From Oscillospiraceae bacterium (GTDB lineage: Bacteria > Bacillota > Clostridia > Oscillospirales > CAG-272), in assembly GCA_015065075.1 (NCBI GenBank), contig SVRA01000010.1, positions 1 through 33,481 of the forward strand: 33,481 nt of DNA, written 5' to 3'. Shown here in pieces: positions 17,705-25,057 of the stretch. A program made the translations under genes and the position numbers. The first letter of the stretch is position 1. The number at the start of each line of letters is the position of its first letter. The notes below the pieces were generated by a model. The model had not been told where the DNA came from and made no database searches. It worked only from the letters and a program-made list of their open reading frames with translations.

Positions 17705-18751
17705 ATGACCGACGGAATTATCTACTTTCCCAACATTGTCGGTAACGACGCGCTTATCCGTCGCTTGTCAAAGGATATATCGGAGAACAGACTCTCTCAC
17801 GCATACGTTTTGGAAGGTGCCAAGGGCAGCGGACGGCACATGATCGCCAAAGAGGCTATCGCGGCCATAGAATGTGAGGCTCGTTATGACGACAAATCTC
17901 GCGCTTCCGTGCCTTGCGGCAGGTGCAAAAACTGCGAAAAGATCCTATCGGGAAAGTCTCCCGACGTGATAACGGTCGGACTTGAGGACGATCGCTCCAC
18001 TATTGGCGTGGATACCATTCGACGCCTCAAGGAAGACATATACACCGCGCCAAACGATCTTTCGGTCAAGGCTTATATTATCGAGTACGCAGACCTTATG
18101 ACACCGCAGGCGCAGAACGCGTTTTTGCTCTCTCTTGAGGAGCCGCCTTCATACATTATATTCTTTCTGATATGCGAAAATTCCGCAAATCTTTTGGAGA
18201 CTGTGCGCTCGCGCGCTCCGACACTTCGAACACAAAGAGCGTCTTCTGAAGAAATCGAGAAATACTTGTTGAAAAACGACAGTCGCGCCGCAGAATTAAA
18301 AACCACCTCGCCCCGCGAGTGGGAGGAGATCATCTGTGCAAGTCAGGGCTCTATCGGCAATGGTCTTGAGCTGCTCGATGCAAAAAAACGCGCGCGTTTG
18401 CTTGAATACCGAAGCGTTGCAAAAAGTCTGGTCACTATGCTTGGCAGATTGAACAAGGTTGCGGCTCTTGAGGCCATCTCATCATTCGGAACAAAAAGAA
18501 CAGAGGTGTGCAAACAGATATCATTTTTGCAAAGCGCGCTGCGAGATCTGTTGCTTTTAAAAAAATGCGAGACTGCTCCTCTCTGTTTTTTTGAAAGACG
18601 GGACGATGCTATTGAGCTCTCGACCAACTTCACTGCTCAAACACTCCTGTCTCTTTACGATGCGTCACTTGTGGCAGTGGATGATCTCGAAGCAAACGCA
18701 AACGTACGTCTGACTCTGATGAATATGATGCAGAGCGCAGGACTTATTTAA
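17705..18751 (+). CDS. holB: DNA polymerase III delta' subunit
   Basis: This 348-residue clamp-loader AAA+ protein helps open and load the beta sliding clamp. The N-terminus NIVGNDALIRRL...RLSHAYVLEG is typical. The P-loop is degenerate (GAKGSGRH, Lys to Arg), as expected for a delta' that does not hydrolyse ATP. The zinc module is Cys57 and Cys71/74/77 (CGRCKNC). SLEEPPSYIIFFLIC is the sensor-region segment. The ORF-track start at 17666 lies next to the -10 box; the ATG at 17705 with GGAGG upstream is chosen. RicT follows 38 bp downstream, the conserved Bacillota order. Confidence 0.95.
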   Translation: MTDGIIYFPNIVGNDALIRRLSKDISENRLSHAYVLEGAKGSGRHMIAKEAIAAIECEARYDDKSRASVPCGRCKNCEKILSGKSPDVITVGLEDDRSTIGVDTIRRLKEDIYTAPNDLSVKAYIIEYADLMTPQAQNAFLLSLEEPPSYIIFFLICENSANLLETVRSRAPTLRTQRASSEEIEKYLLKNDSRAAELKTTSPREWEEIICASQGSIGNGLELLDAKKRARLLEYRSVAKSLVTMLGRLNKVAALEAISSFGTKRTEVCKQISFLQSALRDLLLLKKCETAPLCFFERRDDAIELSTNFTAQTLLSLYDASLVAVDDLEANANVRLTLMNMMQSAGLI

Positions 18752-18789
18752 ATCACGAAAAATCCCAATTCAAAAAGGTTGGTAAAGAT

Positions 18790-19914
18790 ATGAATTCAGA
18801 TGCAAGACCAAACAATCAGGGCAATCCCAACGGTTCGGGAAATGCTCAATCTAATAACAAAAACAAGAAAAAACCTTATTACATCAAAAGAAAAAAGCGT
18901 CACGGCAACAACGGAAATCCTCAAAATCGTGAGCGAGCTCAAGAAAAAAAGAATGAGCTCGAAAACGAGGAGCTTCAGAGAGTGGAGTCTGAAAACACTC
19001 CTGACGTCGTAGTCGTTGAGGCGGACGAAAGCATGATTCCCGAGGTCATTGTTTCCATAGAAGACGACGATACTCCAAAGGTTCACGTGACAGGCGTACG
19101 CTTCAAGCCCGGAGGAAAGGTTTATTTCTTTGCCAAAGGTGATCTTGAACCCAAGAGCTCATCTTACGTTATAGTTGAGACCGCACGCGGTCTCGAATTC
19201 GGAGAAGTCGCTTTCGGCGACCGCGAGGTCAAGGAATCCGCGCTCGTTCCTCCGCTTCGTCCCGTCGTTCGCATCGCGACAGACGAGGACATTCAGCGAA
19301 ATAAGGAAAACAAAAAGAAGGAAGACGAGGCATTTAAAATCTGCGCAGAAAAGATCCAGAAGCACGGTCTCAGTATGAAGCTTCTTGAAGCTCAATATTC
19401 CTTTGACAACTCCAAGCTTCTCTTCTATTTCACATCCGCAAACAGAGTCGATTTCAGAGAGCTTGTCAAGGATCTTGCAAGTGTATTTAAAACCCGCATT
19501 GAGCTCCGTCAGATAGGTATACGCGACGAGGCAAAGATCATGGGCGGGCTCGGAGTTTGCGGCAGGCCTCTTTGCTGCTCAACATTCCTCTCCGACTTTG
19601 TTCAGGTTTCTATTAAAATGGCAAAGGAGCAAAACCTCTCACTCAATTCCGGAAAAATATCGGGATGCTGCGGCAGACTTATGTGTTGCTTACAGTACGA
19701 GTACGGCACCTACGTTGAGGAAACTGCAAAAACTCCTCCCGTTGACTCTACCGTCAAGACCAAGGACGGAATCGGTACAGTGACCGAGGTCAGTCCTCTT
19801 ACGGCTACTCTCAAGGTAAGACTCAAGGACAAGCCCGATTCGTCTCCCATAGTATGCAAAAGAGATGACGTCACTCTGATCTCAAAGCCTACTTCCAAGA
19901 AAACCGAGGATTGA
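18790..19914 (+). CDS. ricT: RicT (YaaT), PSP1-domain regulatory iron-sulfur protein
   Basis: The 374-residue protein has an N-terminal low-complexity, Asn/Lys-rich then acidic extension of about 95 residues. The PSP1 domain follows (VHVTGVRFKPGGKVYFF...ETARGLEFGEV), ending in Cys-rich motifs GVCGRPLCCSTF and SGCCGRLMCCLQYEYG. In Bacillus, RicT joins RicA and RicF in a 4Fe-4S complex that promotes RNase Y-dependent mRNA processing and affects sporulation and competence. The position directly after holB matches Bacillus holB-yaaT. The long extension is unusual but of low information. Family assignment is firm; the exact role here is inferred. Confidence 0.93.
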   Translation: MNSDARPNNQGNPNGSGNAQSNNKNKKKPYYIKRKKRHGNNGNPQNRERAQEKKNELENEELQRVESENTPDVVVVEADESMIPEVIVSIEDDDTPKVHVTGVRFKPGGKVYFFAKGDLEPKSSSYVIVETARGLEFGEVAFGDREVKESALVPPLRPVVRIATDEDIQRNKENKKKEDEAFKICAEKIQKHGLSMKLLEAQYSFDNSKLLFYFTSANRVDFRELVKDLASVFKTRIELRQIGIRDEAKIMGGLGVCGRPLCCSTFLSDFVQVSIKMAKEQNLSLNSGKISGCCGRLMCCLQYEYGTYVEETAKTPPVDSTVKTKDGIGTVTEVSPLTATLKVRLKDKPDSSPIVCKRDDVTLISKPTSKKTED

Positions 19915-19995
19915 TTCGGCAAATTAGCCTATGCTAACTGTGCGATTTTGTGCAATCCGCATAAATTATCTTGAAAATTTTGTACACAACGATAC

Positions 19996-20024
19996 TTGAA
20001 AATTAGACCGGATTGTGATACAAT
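19996..20024 (+). promoter_or_regulatory. Sigma-A promoter of the ferredoxin gene
   Basis: TTGAAA and TACAAT with a 17-bp spacer lie 33 bp upstream of the ferredoxin ATG. Confidence 0.82.
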
Positions 20025-20057
20025 GGTAGCATCAAAAATATATGGAGGTACATTTCT

Positions 20058-20228
20058 ATGGCATACAAGATTTCCGACGATTGCATCTCTTGCGGCGCTT
20101 GTGCAGCAGAGTGCCCCGTTGAAGCTATTTCCGAGGGTGACGGTAAGTACGTTATCGACGCTGACACATGTATCGACTGCGGTAACTGCGCAGAGGTATG
20201 TCCCGTTGGCGCTCCCGCTCAGGACTAA
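20058..20228 (+). CDS. 2[4Fe-4S] bacterial-type ferredoxin
   Basis: This 56-residue ORF is too short for the supplied track. It reads MAYKISDDCISCGACAAECPV and later CIDCGNCAEVCPV, two C-x2-C-x2-C-x3-C-P motifs that bind two 4Fe-4S clusters. Clostridial ferredoxins carry low-potential electrons for many redox enzymes. A GGAGG ribosome site, its own TTGAAA/TACAAT promoter and a terminator right after it indicate a monocistronic, probably well-expressed gene. It separates ricT from the trmN6/ttcA genes; TtcA and RicT are themselves Fe-S proteins. The overlapping 19996..20259 ORF is a shadow. Confidence 0.97.
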   Translation: MAYKISDDCISCGACAAECPVEAISEGDGKYVIDADTCIDCGNCAEVCPVGAPAQD

Positions 20229-20245
20229 TATAGCTTATAGCTATC

Positions 20246-20281
20246 GCCGAGCCGCGTGAGTGGCTCGGCGTTTGTTTTTGT
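20246..20281 (+). terminator. Intrinsic terminator of the ferredoxin gene
   Basis: An 8-bp GC-rich stem GCCGAGCC / GGCTCGGC with an 8-nt loop is followed by GTTTGTTTTTG. Confidence 0.9.
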
Positions 20282-20323
20282 TAAACTTCTTTGCTCGTCA
20301 AAATTCTTTAATCGGAGGCAGCT

Positions 20324-21073
20324 TTGGAAAAAATCACAAAAATAAATGAAGATCTGACTTTAATACAAAGCTCGGACGGGCTGACGTTCGGCAGCGACGC
20401 TTATCTTTTATCCGCATTCGTTTCGGGAGGAAAAAATCAGATCGGGGTCGATCTTGGAAGCGGCACGGGTATCATTCCCCTGCTCTGCGCTTCAAGAGAA
20501 AAGGCTGCAAGAATATATGCTATTGAAATACAGAAAAAATTCGTTGATCTTATTGCGAGAAATGCCGAGATAAACGGCAAAGGCGAGATCATTCGACCCG
20601 TGCTTGCTGACGTTCGTGAGCTTAAGGCTTCGGATATCGGCACCGAGGTCGATTTTGTTACTGCTAATCCTCCTTATATGAAGCTGGACAGCGGAAAGCG
20701 CAACGAGCACGATGAAAAATTCATCGCACGCCACGAGGTTTGTGGAAACATCGGTGATTTTTGTGCTTGCGCTTACAGGCTACTCAAGCACGGTGGTAAA
20801 TTTTACGTAGTCTGGCGCCCCGATCGACTTGTCGATCTGATCTGTGCCCTGCGCGAAAATCGTCTTGAACCCAAGTTTATCACCTTCGTTTGCGCAACTC
20901 CGCAAAGCGAGCCGTCTATGGTGCTGATACGTTCCTCAAAAGGCGCGGCATCGGGATCGGTAATGACACGCACGCTTTTTTTGCACGATAGCAAAGAAGA
21001 CGCTATTCAAAGCAAGCTGTCGGCTGATGCTGCCAAAATCTATGAAAACTGCTCGTTTTCTTGCTTCAAATGA
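20324..21073 (+). CDS. trmN6: TrmN6-like tRNA1(Val) adenine-N6 methyltransferase (YabB family)
   Basis: The 249-residue class I SAM methyltransferase has motif I VDLGSGTGIIPLL and the N6-adenine catalytic motif NPPY (TANPPYMK), plus the family opening DLTLIQSSDGLTFGSDAYLLS. Homologs methylate A37 of tRNA; Bacillus yabB lies in the same holB-yaaT neighbourhood, supporting the call. The start is TTG at 20324: GGAGG ends 5 bp upstream and no ATG occurs in frame until deep inside the domain. It is followed 24 bp later by the TtcA-like gene. It lies after a ferredoxin terminator; I could not identify a separate promoter. Confidence 0.85.
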   Translation: MEKITKINEDLTLIQSSDGLTFGSDAYLLSAFVSGGKNQIGVDLGSGTGIIPLLCASREKAARIYAIEIQKKFVDLIARNAEINGKGEIIRPVLADVRELKASDIGTEVDFVTANPPYMKLDSGKRNEHDEKFIARHEVCGNIGDFCACAYRLLKHGGKFYVVWRPDRLVDLICALRENRLEPKFITFVCATPQSEPSMVLIRSSKGAASGSVMTRTLFLHDSKEDAIQSKLSADAAKIYENCSFSCFK

Positions 21074-21097
21074 TGGGCATTCACGGAGATTTAATTT

Positions 21098-21871
21098 ATG
21101 GAAAATATGAAACGGATCCTCAGCTACACTCGCCGAGGAATAGATGATTACAATATGATACAAGAGGGCGATAAAATTGCCGTTGGTGTCTCGGCGGGCA
21201 AGGATTCCCTTACCCTTTTGTGCGCTATGGCTTATCTTCGCCGTTTTTATCCCAAAAAGTTCGAGCTTATAGCTATAACCGTGGATATGGGATTCGATGA
21301 GGGGATGGATTTCGGTCCGATACAAAGGCTTTGTGAGGAGCTCGATGTACCCTATCACATCGTTCCTACACAGATATACAAGATAATTTTTGACGTCAGA
21401 AAAGAGACAAATCCCTGCTCTCTTTGCGCTAAAATGCGCCGAGGGGCGCTTCACAATGCGGCAAAGGAGCTCGGCTGCACCTCGGTTGCACTTGGGCATC
21501 ATTTTGACGACGTAGTCGAGACCTTTATGCTCAATCTGTTTTTTGAGGGGCGGCTTGGATGCTTCAGCCCCGTCACCGAGCTTTCGAGGATCGGAATAAG
21601 ACTAATACGACCTATGATATACATGCCCGAAAAGGATGTTGCTGAGTTTGCCAAAAAAAATCAGCTTCCCATTATCAGTTCGCCCTGCCCTGCGGATAAA
21701 AATACCGAGCGCGAGGAGATGAAACAACTTTTGCGCTCACTCGAGCGCGGGAATAAGGGACTTCGCTACCGAATTTTCGGTGCTATCTGTCGCGGAGAGC
21801 TTGACGGATTCCGTGAGCTTGGCAGAATGGAGGGCATAAAAAAATATTCTGAGGACGAGCCGAAAGAATGA
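21098..21871 (+). CDS. ttcA: TtcA-family tRNA 2-thiocytidine synthetase (PP-loop ATPase)
   Basis: The 257-residue protein has the PP-loop GVSAGKDSLTLL near residue 31 (SAGKDS in place of the common SGGKDS), the Cys pair NPCSLCAKMRRGAL near 107, ALGHHFDD, and a third Cys in SSPCPADKNTER near 200. Three Cys of this arrangement hold the 4Fe-4S cluster used in s2C32 formation by TtcA. The family also includes uncharacterised Bacillota paralogs, so the substrate is inferred. A GGAG site precedes the ATG. A hairpin terminator follows within 4 bp of the stop. It is likely co-transcribed with the methyltransferase, a tRNA modification pair. Confidence 0.85.
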   Translation: MENMKRILSYTRRGIDDYNMIQEGDKIAVGVSAGKDSLTLLCAMAYLRRFYPKKFELIAITVDMGFDEGMDFGPIQRLCEELDVPYHIVPTQIYKIIFDVRKETNPCSLCAKMRRGALHNAAKELGCTSVALGHHFDDVVETFMLNLFFEGRLGCFSPVTELSRIGIRLIRPMIYMPEKDVAEFAKKNQLPIISSPCPADKNTEREEMKQLLRSLERGNKGLRYRIFGAICRGELDGFRELGRMEGIKKYSEDEPKE

Positions 21872-21874
21872 TAA

Positions 21875-21909
21875 AAAAGACCTTTTCACTTGGTGAGAAG
21901 GTCTTTTTT
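21875..21909. terminator. Bidirectional terminator between the ttcA-like and CBM9-like genes
   Basis: AAAAGACCTTTTCAC pairs with GTGAGAAGGTCTTTT (one G-T position, loop TTG) with flanking A and T runs. It lies between convergent stops. Confidence 0.9.
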
Positions 21910-21929
21910 GTTTGGTTTCGGGGTTATAT

Positions 21930-22529
21930 TCAGCCCTTGAACGTCATTGTACCGAATTTTTCGGGTTGGTGGAAGGTGAAACGTTCTCTATCGACCTCGC
22001 TCCAAGAAAGATAGTGCGGCGGATCAGACAGGTCGGCGCATTTATAGCAATTTGCACGAACGATTTTGCCTTCCTTTGCTTCGAAATCGGGGAAAAATCT
22101 GCGGATAAAATCAAACGGAAGCCTATAAAATATTTCCCAGCCATCATCATGTTTGTTTATCCTGGGTTCAAGTGTTGATTCGTGTCCCTCAGGAATGATT
22201 AAACGGGTCAAAGAGTCAACGGAAGAACCGATGCCGAGAAAAATCGTGCCAAGCGAGTTGAACTCAATATTCAGATATCTGTTATCGTCTTGCATCGGGC
22301 AGATAAAAAACTCAAGGCAGCTATCCTTGCATGGTGCGGCAAGCTCTCCTCTTTCCTCGGCGCGTATTTGTGTTTCGCGCGTAGAGAGGTGTATGAGCAG
22401 TGAATTTTCATTCCATGAGATTTGCGCTGAAGCGGTGATATCACTTGGTGTTTCGAGATACGGAACATCGATATTTAAGATAGGAGTATCGTTCCAATTT
22501 GTGAATTTGTTTATTTGATACGTTTTCAT
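21930..22529 (-). CDS. CBM9-like (DOMON-type) carbohydrate-binding protein
   Basis: The 199-residue protein resembles the stand-alone carbohydrate-binding family 9-like proteins of Clostridia. Features seen are the N-terminal 'ISWNENSLLIHLSTRE', 'CLEFFICP', 'YLNIEFNSLGT', a central 'GWEIFYRLPFDFI' and the characteristic end 'FTFHQPEKFGTMTF'. No signal peptide or membrane segment is visible, so it may be cytosolic; its ligand is unknown. The ORF track starts at a TTG (22547); the ATG at 22529 is preferred, although no good ribosome site is visible for either. It lies 129 bp downstream of the ZIP transporter on the same strand with no terminator between, so read-through is possible. Confidence 0.72.
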   Translation of the reverse strand: MKTYQINKFTNWNDTPILNIDVPYLETPSDITASAQISWNENSLLIHLSTRETQIRAEERGELAAPCKDSCLEFFICPMQDDNRYLNIEFNSLGTIFLGIGSSVDSLTRLIIPEGHESTLEPRINKHDDGWEIFYRLPFDFIRRFFPDFEAKEGKIVRANCYKCADLSDPPHYLSWSEVDRERFTFHQPEKFGTMTFKG

Positions 22530-22658
22530 AATTTGCAGCTTTATCAATTGTTTGTTTACTTTTCTATTTGTTGTTTTGGATTTTGTTGGATTTCGAAATC
22601 AATTGTCGAGTTTTGACGATTAATATTGAGTCGTGTCGCGAATTGCGATTTTGGCAAC

Positions 22659-23414
22659 TTAGCCCAACAAAACGTCTATTGCAAGCATCGTGCAAAATCC
22701 TATGAGCAAAGCATAGGTCGCTCCGCGCTCATTTCCGTGGGCGTGAGTTTCGGGGATCATCTCGTCGCTGACAACGTAGATCATAGTTCCTCCCGCGAAC
22801 GCAAGGGCAAACGGCAATATCACCGAAGCTATCGAAACGGCGAAATATCCGATGAGAGTGCCGATAACCTCGACAAGTCCTGTCAGCATAGCGATGACAA
22901 AGGTTTTTCCCGGTTTAACGCCCGAGGCAAGCATAGGGGCTATGATAATCATTCCCTCCGGAATATTTTGTAGCGCTATACCACCTGCGATTATAAGCGC
23001 TCTCGATGTGTCCCCTGCCCCGAATCCTACTCCCGCCGCGATGCCCTCGGGCAGATTGTGAATCGCAATAGCAACGACAAAGAGCAAAACTCTGCTCAAA
23101 TTTGCATTGTGATCGTGTGACTCGATATCCGATCCGACGATCCTATGCAAGTGAGGAACAACTCTGTCGATGACGTTCAAAAACAGCGCACCGACGAAAA
23201 TACCCGCGATCGTGACAAGCAGACCGAATTTGCCGCCGTATTCAAGCGAAGGAACAATCAATCCGAAAACCGCGGCGGAGAGCATTATTCCCGCGGCAAA
23301 GGACTGTATCATATCTGAAAATTTATGCGAAGCGTTTTTAAACAAAAAGCCGATCAAGGCGCCTATTACCGTCGCTCCGCCGACACCGAGTGCCGTTAGC
23401 AAAACAATATCCAT
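22659..23414 (-). CDS. ZIP-family divalent metal transporter
   Basis: The 251-residue membrane protein has about eight hydrophobic segments. It carries the ZIP signature helices AIHNLPEGIAAGVGFG and IALQNIPEGMIII, whose His/Asn/Glu residues form the metal path in helices IV and V, and an acidic/His segment EMIPETHAHGNERG near the C-terminus. ZIP proteins (such as ZupT) bring zinc, iron or manganese into the cytosol. GAGGGG precedes the ATG. It has its own promoter and is divergent from an MntP exporter, which suggests metal homeostasis. The metal cannot be told from sequence. Confidence 0.9.
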   Translation of the reverse strand: MDIVLLTALGVGGATVIGALIGFLFKNASHKFSDMIQSFAAGIMLSAAVFGLIVPSLEYGGKFGLLVTIAGIFVGALFLNVIDRVVPHLHRIVGSDIESHDHNANLSRVLLFVVAIAIHNLPEGIAAGVGFGAGDTSRALIIAGGIALQNIPEGMIIIAPMLASGVKPGKTFVIAMLTGLVEVIGTLIGYFAVSIASVILPFALAFAGGTMIYVVSDEMIPETHAHGNERGATYALLIGFCTMLAIDVLLG

Positions 23415-23446
23415 AAGTTACCCCTCAAAACAGTTCTTATGATGTC

Positions 23447-23475
23447 ATTATAATGCATTTTTGCACATAAATCAA
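23447..23475 (-). promoter_or_regulatory. Sigma-A promoter of the ZIP transporter
   Basis: On the minus strand TTGATT and TATAAT are 17 bp apart, about 33 bp upstream of the ATG. Confidence 0.82.
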
Positions 23476-23564
23476 GTCGTTTTGGAATATAAATTTTATA
23501 TTTTCATCTTCAATTTGGCGCAAGATTGCTAAAAGGCCCTTTTATATGGGCATATTCATTTTCC

Positions 23565-23604
23565 ACCGTCTGTTTTTAAATTGACGCAGCTATTGACAGA
23601 CGGT
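23565..23604. promoter_or_regulatory. Inverted repeat overlapping the mntP -35 box, candidate operator
   Basis: ACCGTCTGT (23565-23573) and ACAGACGGT (23596-23604) form a perfect 9-bp inverted repeat with centres 31 bp apart. The right arm overlaps the TTGACA -35 element. Position and symmetry suggest a regulator site, but no known motif is matched. Confidence 0.5.
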
Positions 23605-23621
23605 CTAAAATATGTTATACT
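23593..23621 (+). promoter_or_regulatory. Sigma-A promoter of mntP
   Basis: TTGACA and TATACT are separated by 17 bp; the ATG is 51 bp further on. The leader is too short for a yybP-ykoY manganese riboswitch. Confidence 0.85.
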
Positions 23622-23672
23622 ATCCAGTGCTTTTATTTATCAAAATTCATTGTATTGGAGAAGCAAACTAAG

Positions 23673-24251
23673 ATGTTTACTCTTGTAATGACCGCGTTGG
23701 GTCTTGGGGCAGGACTTGCTATGGACGCATTTTCGGTATCTCTTGCCAACGGCTTGCATGAACCGAAAATGAAATTGCCCAGAATGCTTCTTATAGCGGG
23801 CACTTTTGCAATATTTCAGGGTGTGATGCCCATGATTGGGTGGGTATGCGTACATACCGTGCTTCAATATTTTAACGCGCTTTCAAAATTCATTCCCTGG
23901 ATAGCATTCGCGTTACTCGGATATATCGGGGGAAAAATGATATACGATGGAGTCAAGTGCGACTGCGATGATTGCGAATGCAGTGAAAAGCTGACGTTTG
24001 GACTGCTTATGGTTCAAGGTATTGCAACGTCAATAGATGCGCTTTCGGTTGGATTTGCCATCGCCGAAAACTCGCTTTTCGAGGCATTATTGAGCGTAGC
24101 AATAATTGCCGCCATGACTCTCGGGATATGTTTGATAGGGCTTATTCTCGGCAAGATGTTCGGCTCAAAATTCGCGGGCAAGGCCTCGATTTTCGGTGGG
24201 GTTATCCTCGTGGCTATCGGACTTGAAATATTGATATCTTCGTTTTTCTAA
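23673..24251 (+). CDS. mntP: MntP-family manganese efflux pump
   Basis: The 192-residue protein has about six membrane segments and the duplicated MntP signature: GAGLAMDAFSVSLANGL near the N-terminus and GIATSIDALSVGFAIAEN in the second half, each with the conserved Asp. MntP exports Mn(II). The mid-protein loop KCDCDDCECSEK is unusually rich in Cys and Asp and could bind metal. The ORF track starts at a TTG (23655); the ATG at 23673 is preferred because GGAGAAG lies at a proper distance upstream. It is monocistronic, with its own promoter and terminator, and divergent from the ZIP transporter. Confidence 0.9.
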   Translation: MFTLVMTALGLGAGLAMDAFSVSLANGLHEPKMKLPRMLLIAGTFAIFQGVMPMIGWVCVHTVLQYFNALSKFIPWIAFALLGYIGGKMIYDGVKCDCDDCECSEKLTFGLLMVQGIATSIDALSVGFAIAENSLFEALLSVAIIAAMTLGICLIGLILGKMFGSKFAGKASIFGGVILVAIGLEILISSFF

Positions 24252-24252
24252 A

Positions 24253-24294
24253 AAAACGCAGAGCGGCGCTATTGGTCTCGCTTTGCGTTTTTAA
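24253..24294 (+). terminator. Intrinsic terminator of mntP
   Basis: AAAACGCAGAGCG pairs with CGCTTTGCGTTTT (one mismatch), followed by T residues, right after the mntP stop. Confidence 0.88.
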
Positions 24295-24301
24295 ATTGAT
24301 G

Positions 24302-24341
24302 TTGATTTTCACAGGAATTTATGGTATACTAATGGTATACT
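24302..24341 (+). promoter_or_regulatory. Promoter region of the deo operon with tandemly repeated -10 box
   Basis: TTGATT and TATACT are 17 bp apart. The 11-mer ATGGTATACTA is then repeated directly (24321-24331 and 24332-24342), giving a second TATACT exactly one helical turn downstream. Confidence 0.75.
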
Positions 24342-24378
24342 AATATAAGGATATGACATCTATTCAACGGAGGAACAT

Positions 24379-25056
24379 ATGGAGATCAACGACAAGATTC
24401 AAAACATACTTTCCGCATGCGATCACACTCTGCTTTCCACCACGGCAACCTGGGCAGACATTCGCGAGATATGCAACGACGGAATGAAATACGGCACGGC
24501 TTCGGTCTGTATTCCGCCCGCATTCGTTGCAAGAGCGCGCGAATACGCAGGCAAGCGGCTTAAAATTTGCACCGTTATCGGTTTTCCCAACGGCTATCAG
24601 ACCACCGAGGTCAAGGTTTTTGAGACGCAAAACGCTATTGCTAACGGCGCTGACGAGATCGATATGGTCATCAACGTCGGCGAGCTGAAGGCGAGAAATT
24701 TCAGCTATCTTATTGATGAGATAGCTCAGGTAAAAAAAGCTTGCGGCGACAAAATTCTTAAAGTTATTATCGAAGCTTGTCTTCTGACCGACACCGAAAA
24801 GATGGAAATGTGCCGCGTGGTAACTCTTTCGGGTGCAGACTTTATCAAGACTTCAACGGGGTTCTCAACGGGGGGCGCGACATTTGACGACGTCAAGCTG
24901 ATGCGCGACGCTTGTGATCCCTCTGTAAAGGTAAAGGCGGCAGGCGGCATCGCCAGTCTTGACGACGCGCAGAAATTCCTTGATCTTGGTGCGGACAGAC
25001 TCGGAACGAGCCGCGTGGTAAAGATCGTAAAAAATGAGAAAGGTAGCGGATATTGA
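24379..25056 (+). CDS. deoC: Deoxyribose-phosphate aldolase
   Basis: The 225-residue TIM-barrel class I aldolase cleaves 2-deoxyribose-5-phosphate to glyceraldehyde-3-phosphate and acetaldehyde. It has [26 protein letters not shown] with Asp95, the Schiff-base lysine Lys157 in [15 protein letters not shown], and the assisting Lys186 in [14 protein letters not shown] precedes the ATG. It is the first gene of a three-gene nucleoside catabolic operon; the next gene starts 1 bp after its stop. Length matches the family. Confidence 0.97.
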   Translation: MEINDKIQNILSACDHTLLSTTATWADIREICNDGMKYGTASVCIPPAFVARAREYAGKRLKICTVIGFPNGYQTTEVKVFETQNAIANGADEIDMVINVGELKARNFSYLIDEIAQVKKACGDKILKVIIEACLLTDTEKMEMCRVVTLSGADFIKTSTGFSTGGATFDDVKLMRDACDPSVKVKAAGGIASLDDAQKFLDLGADRLGTSRVVKIVKNEKGSGY

Positions 25057-25057
25057 T

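Noticed and set aside
19996-20259. 87-aa ORF overlapping the ferredoxin region
   Set aside because: The frame covering the two CxxCxxCxxxCP motifs is 20058-20228; this other frame begins inside the promoter and is a shadow.
22589-22600. 12-bp palindrome GATTTCGAAATC upstream of the CBM9-like gene
   Set aside because: It is a single site in AT-rich DNA with no recognisable promoter placement; too weak to call an operator.
23622-23672. Manganese (yybP-ykoY) riboswitch before mntP
   Set aside because: The leader from the consensus promoter is only about 45 nt, too short, and lacks the conserved loops.
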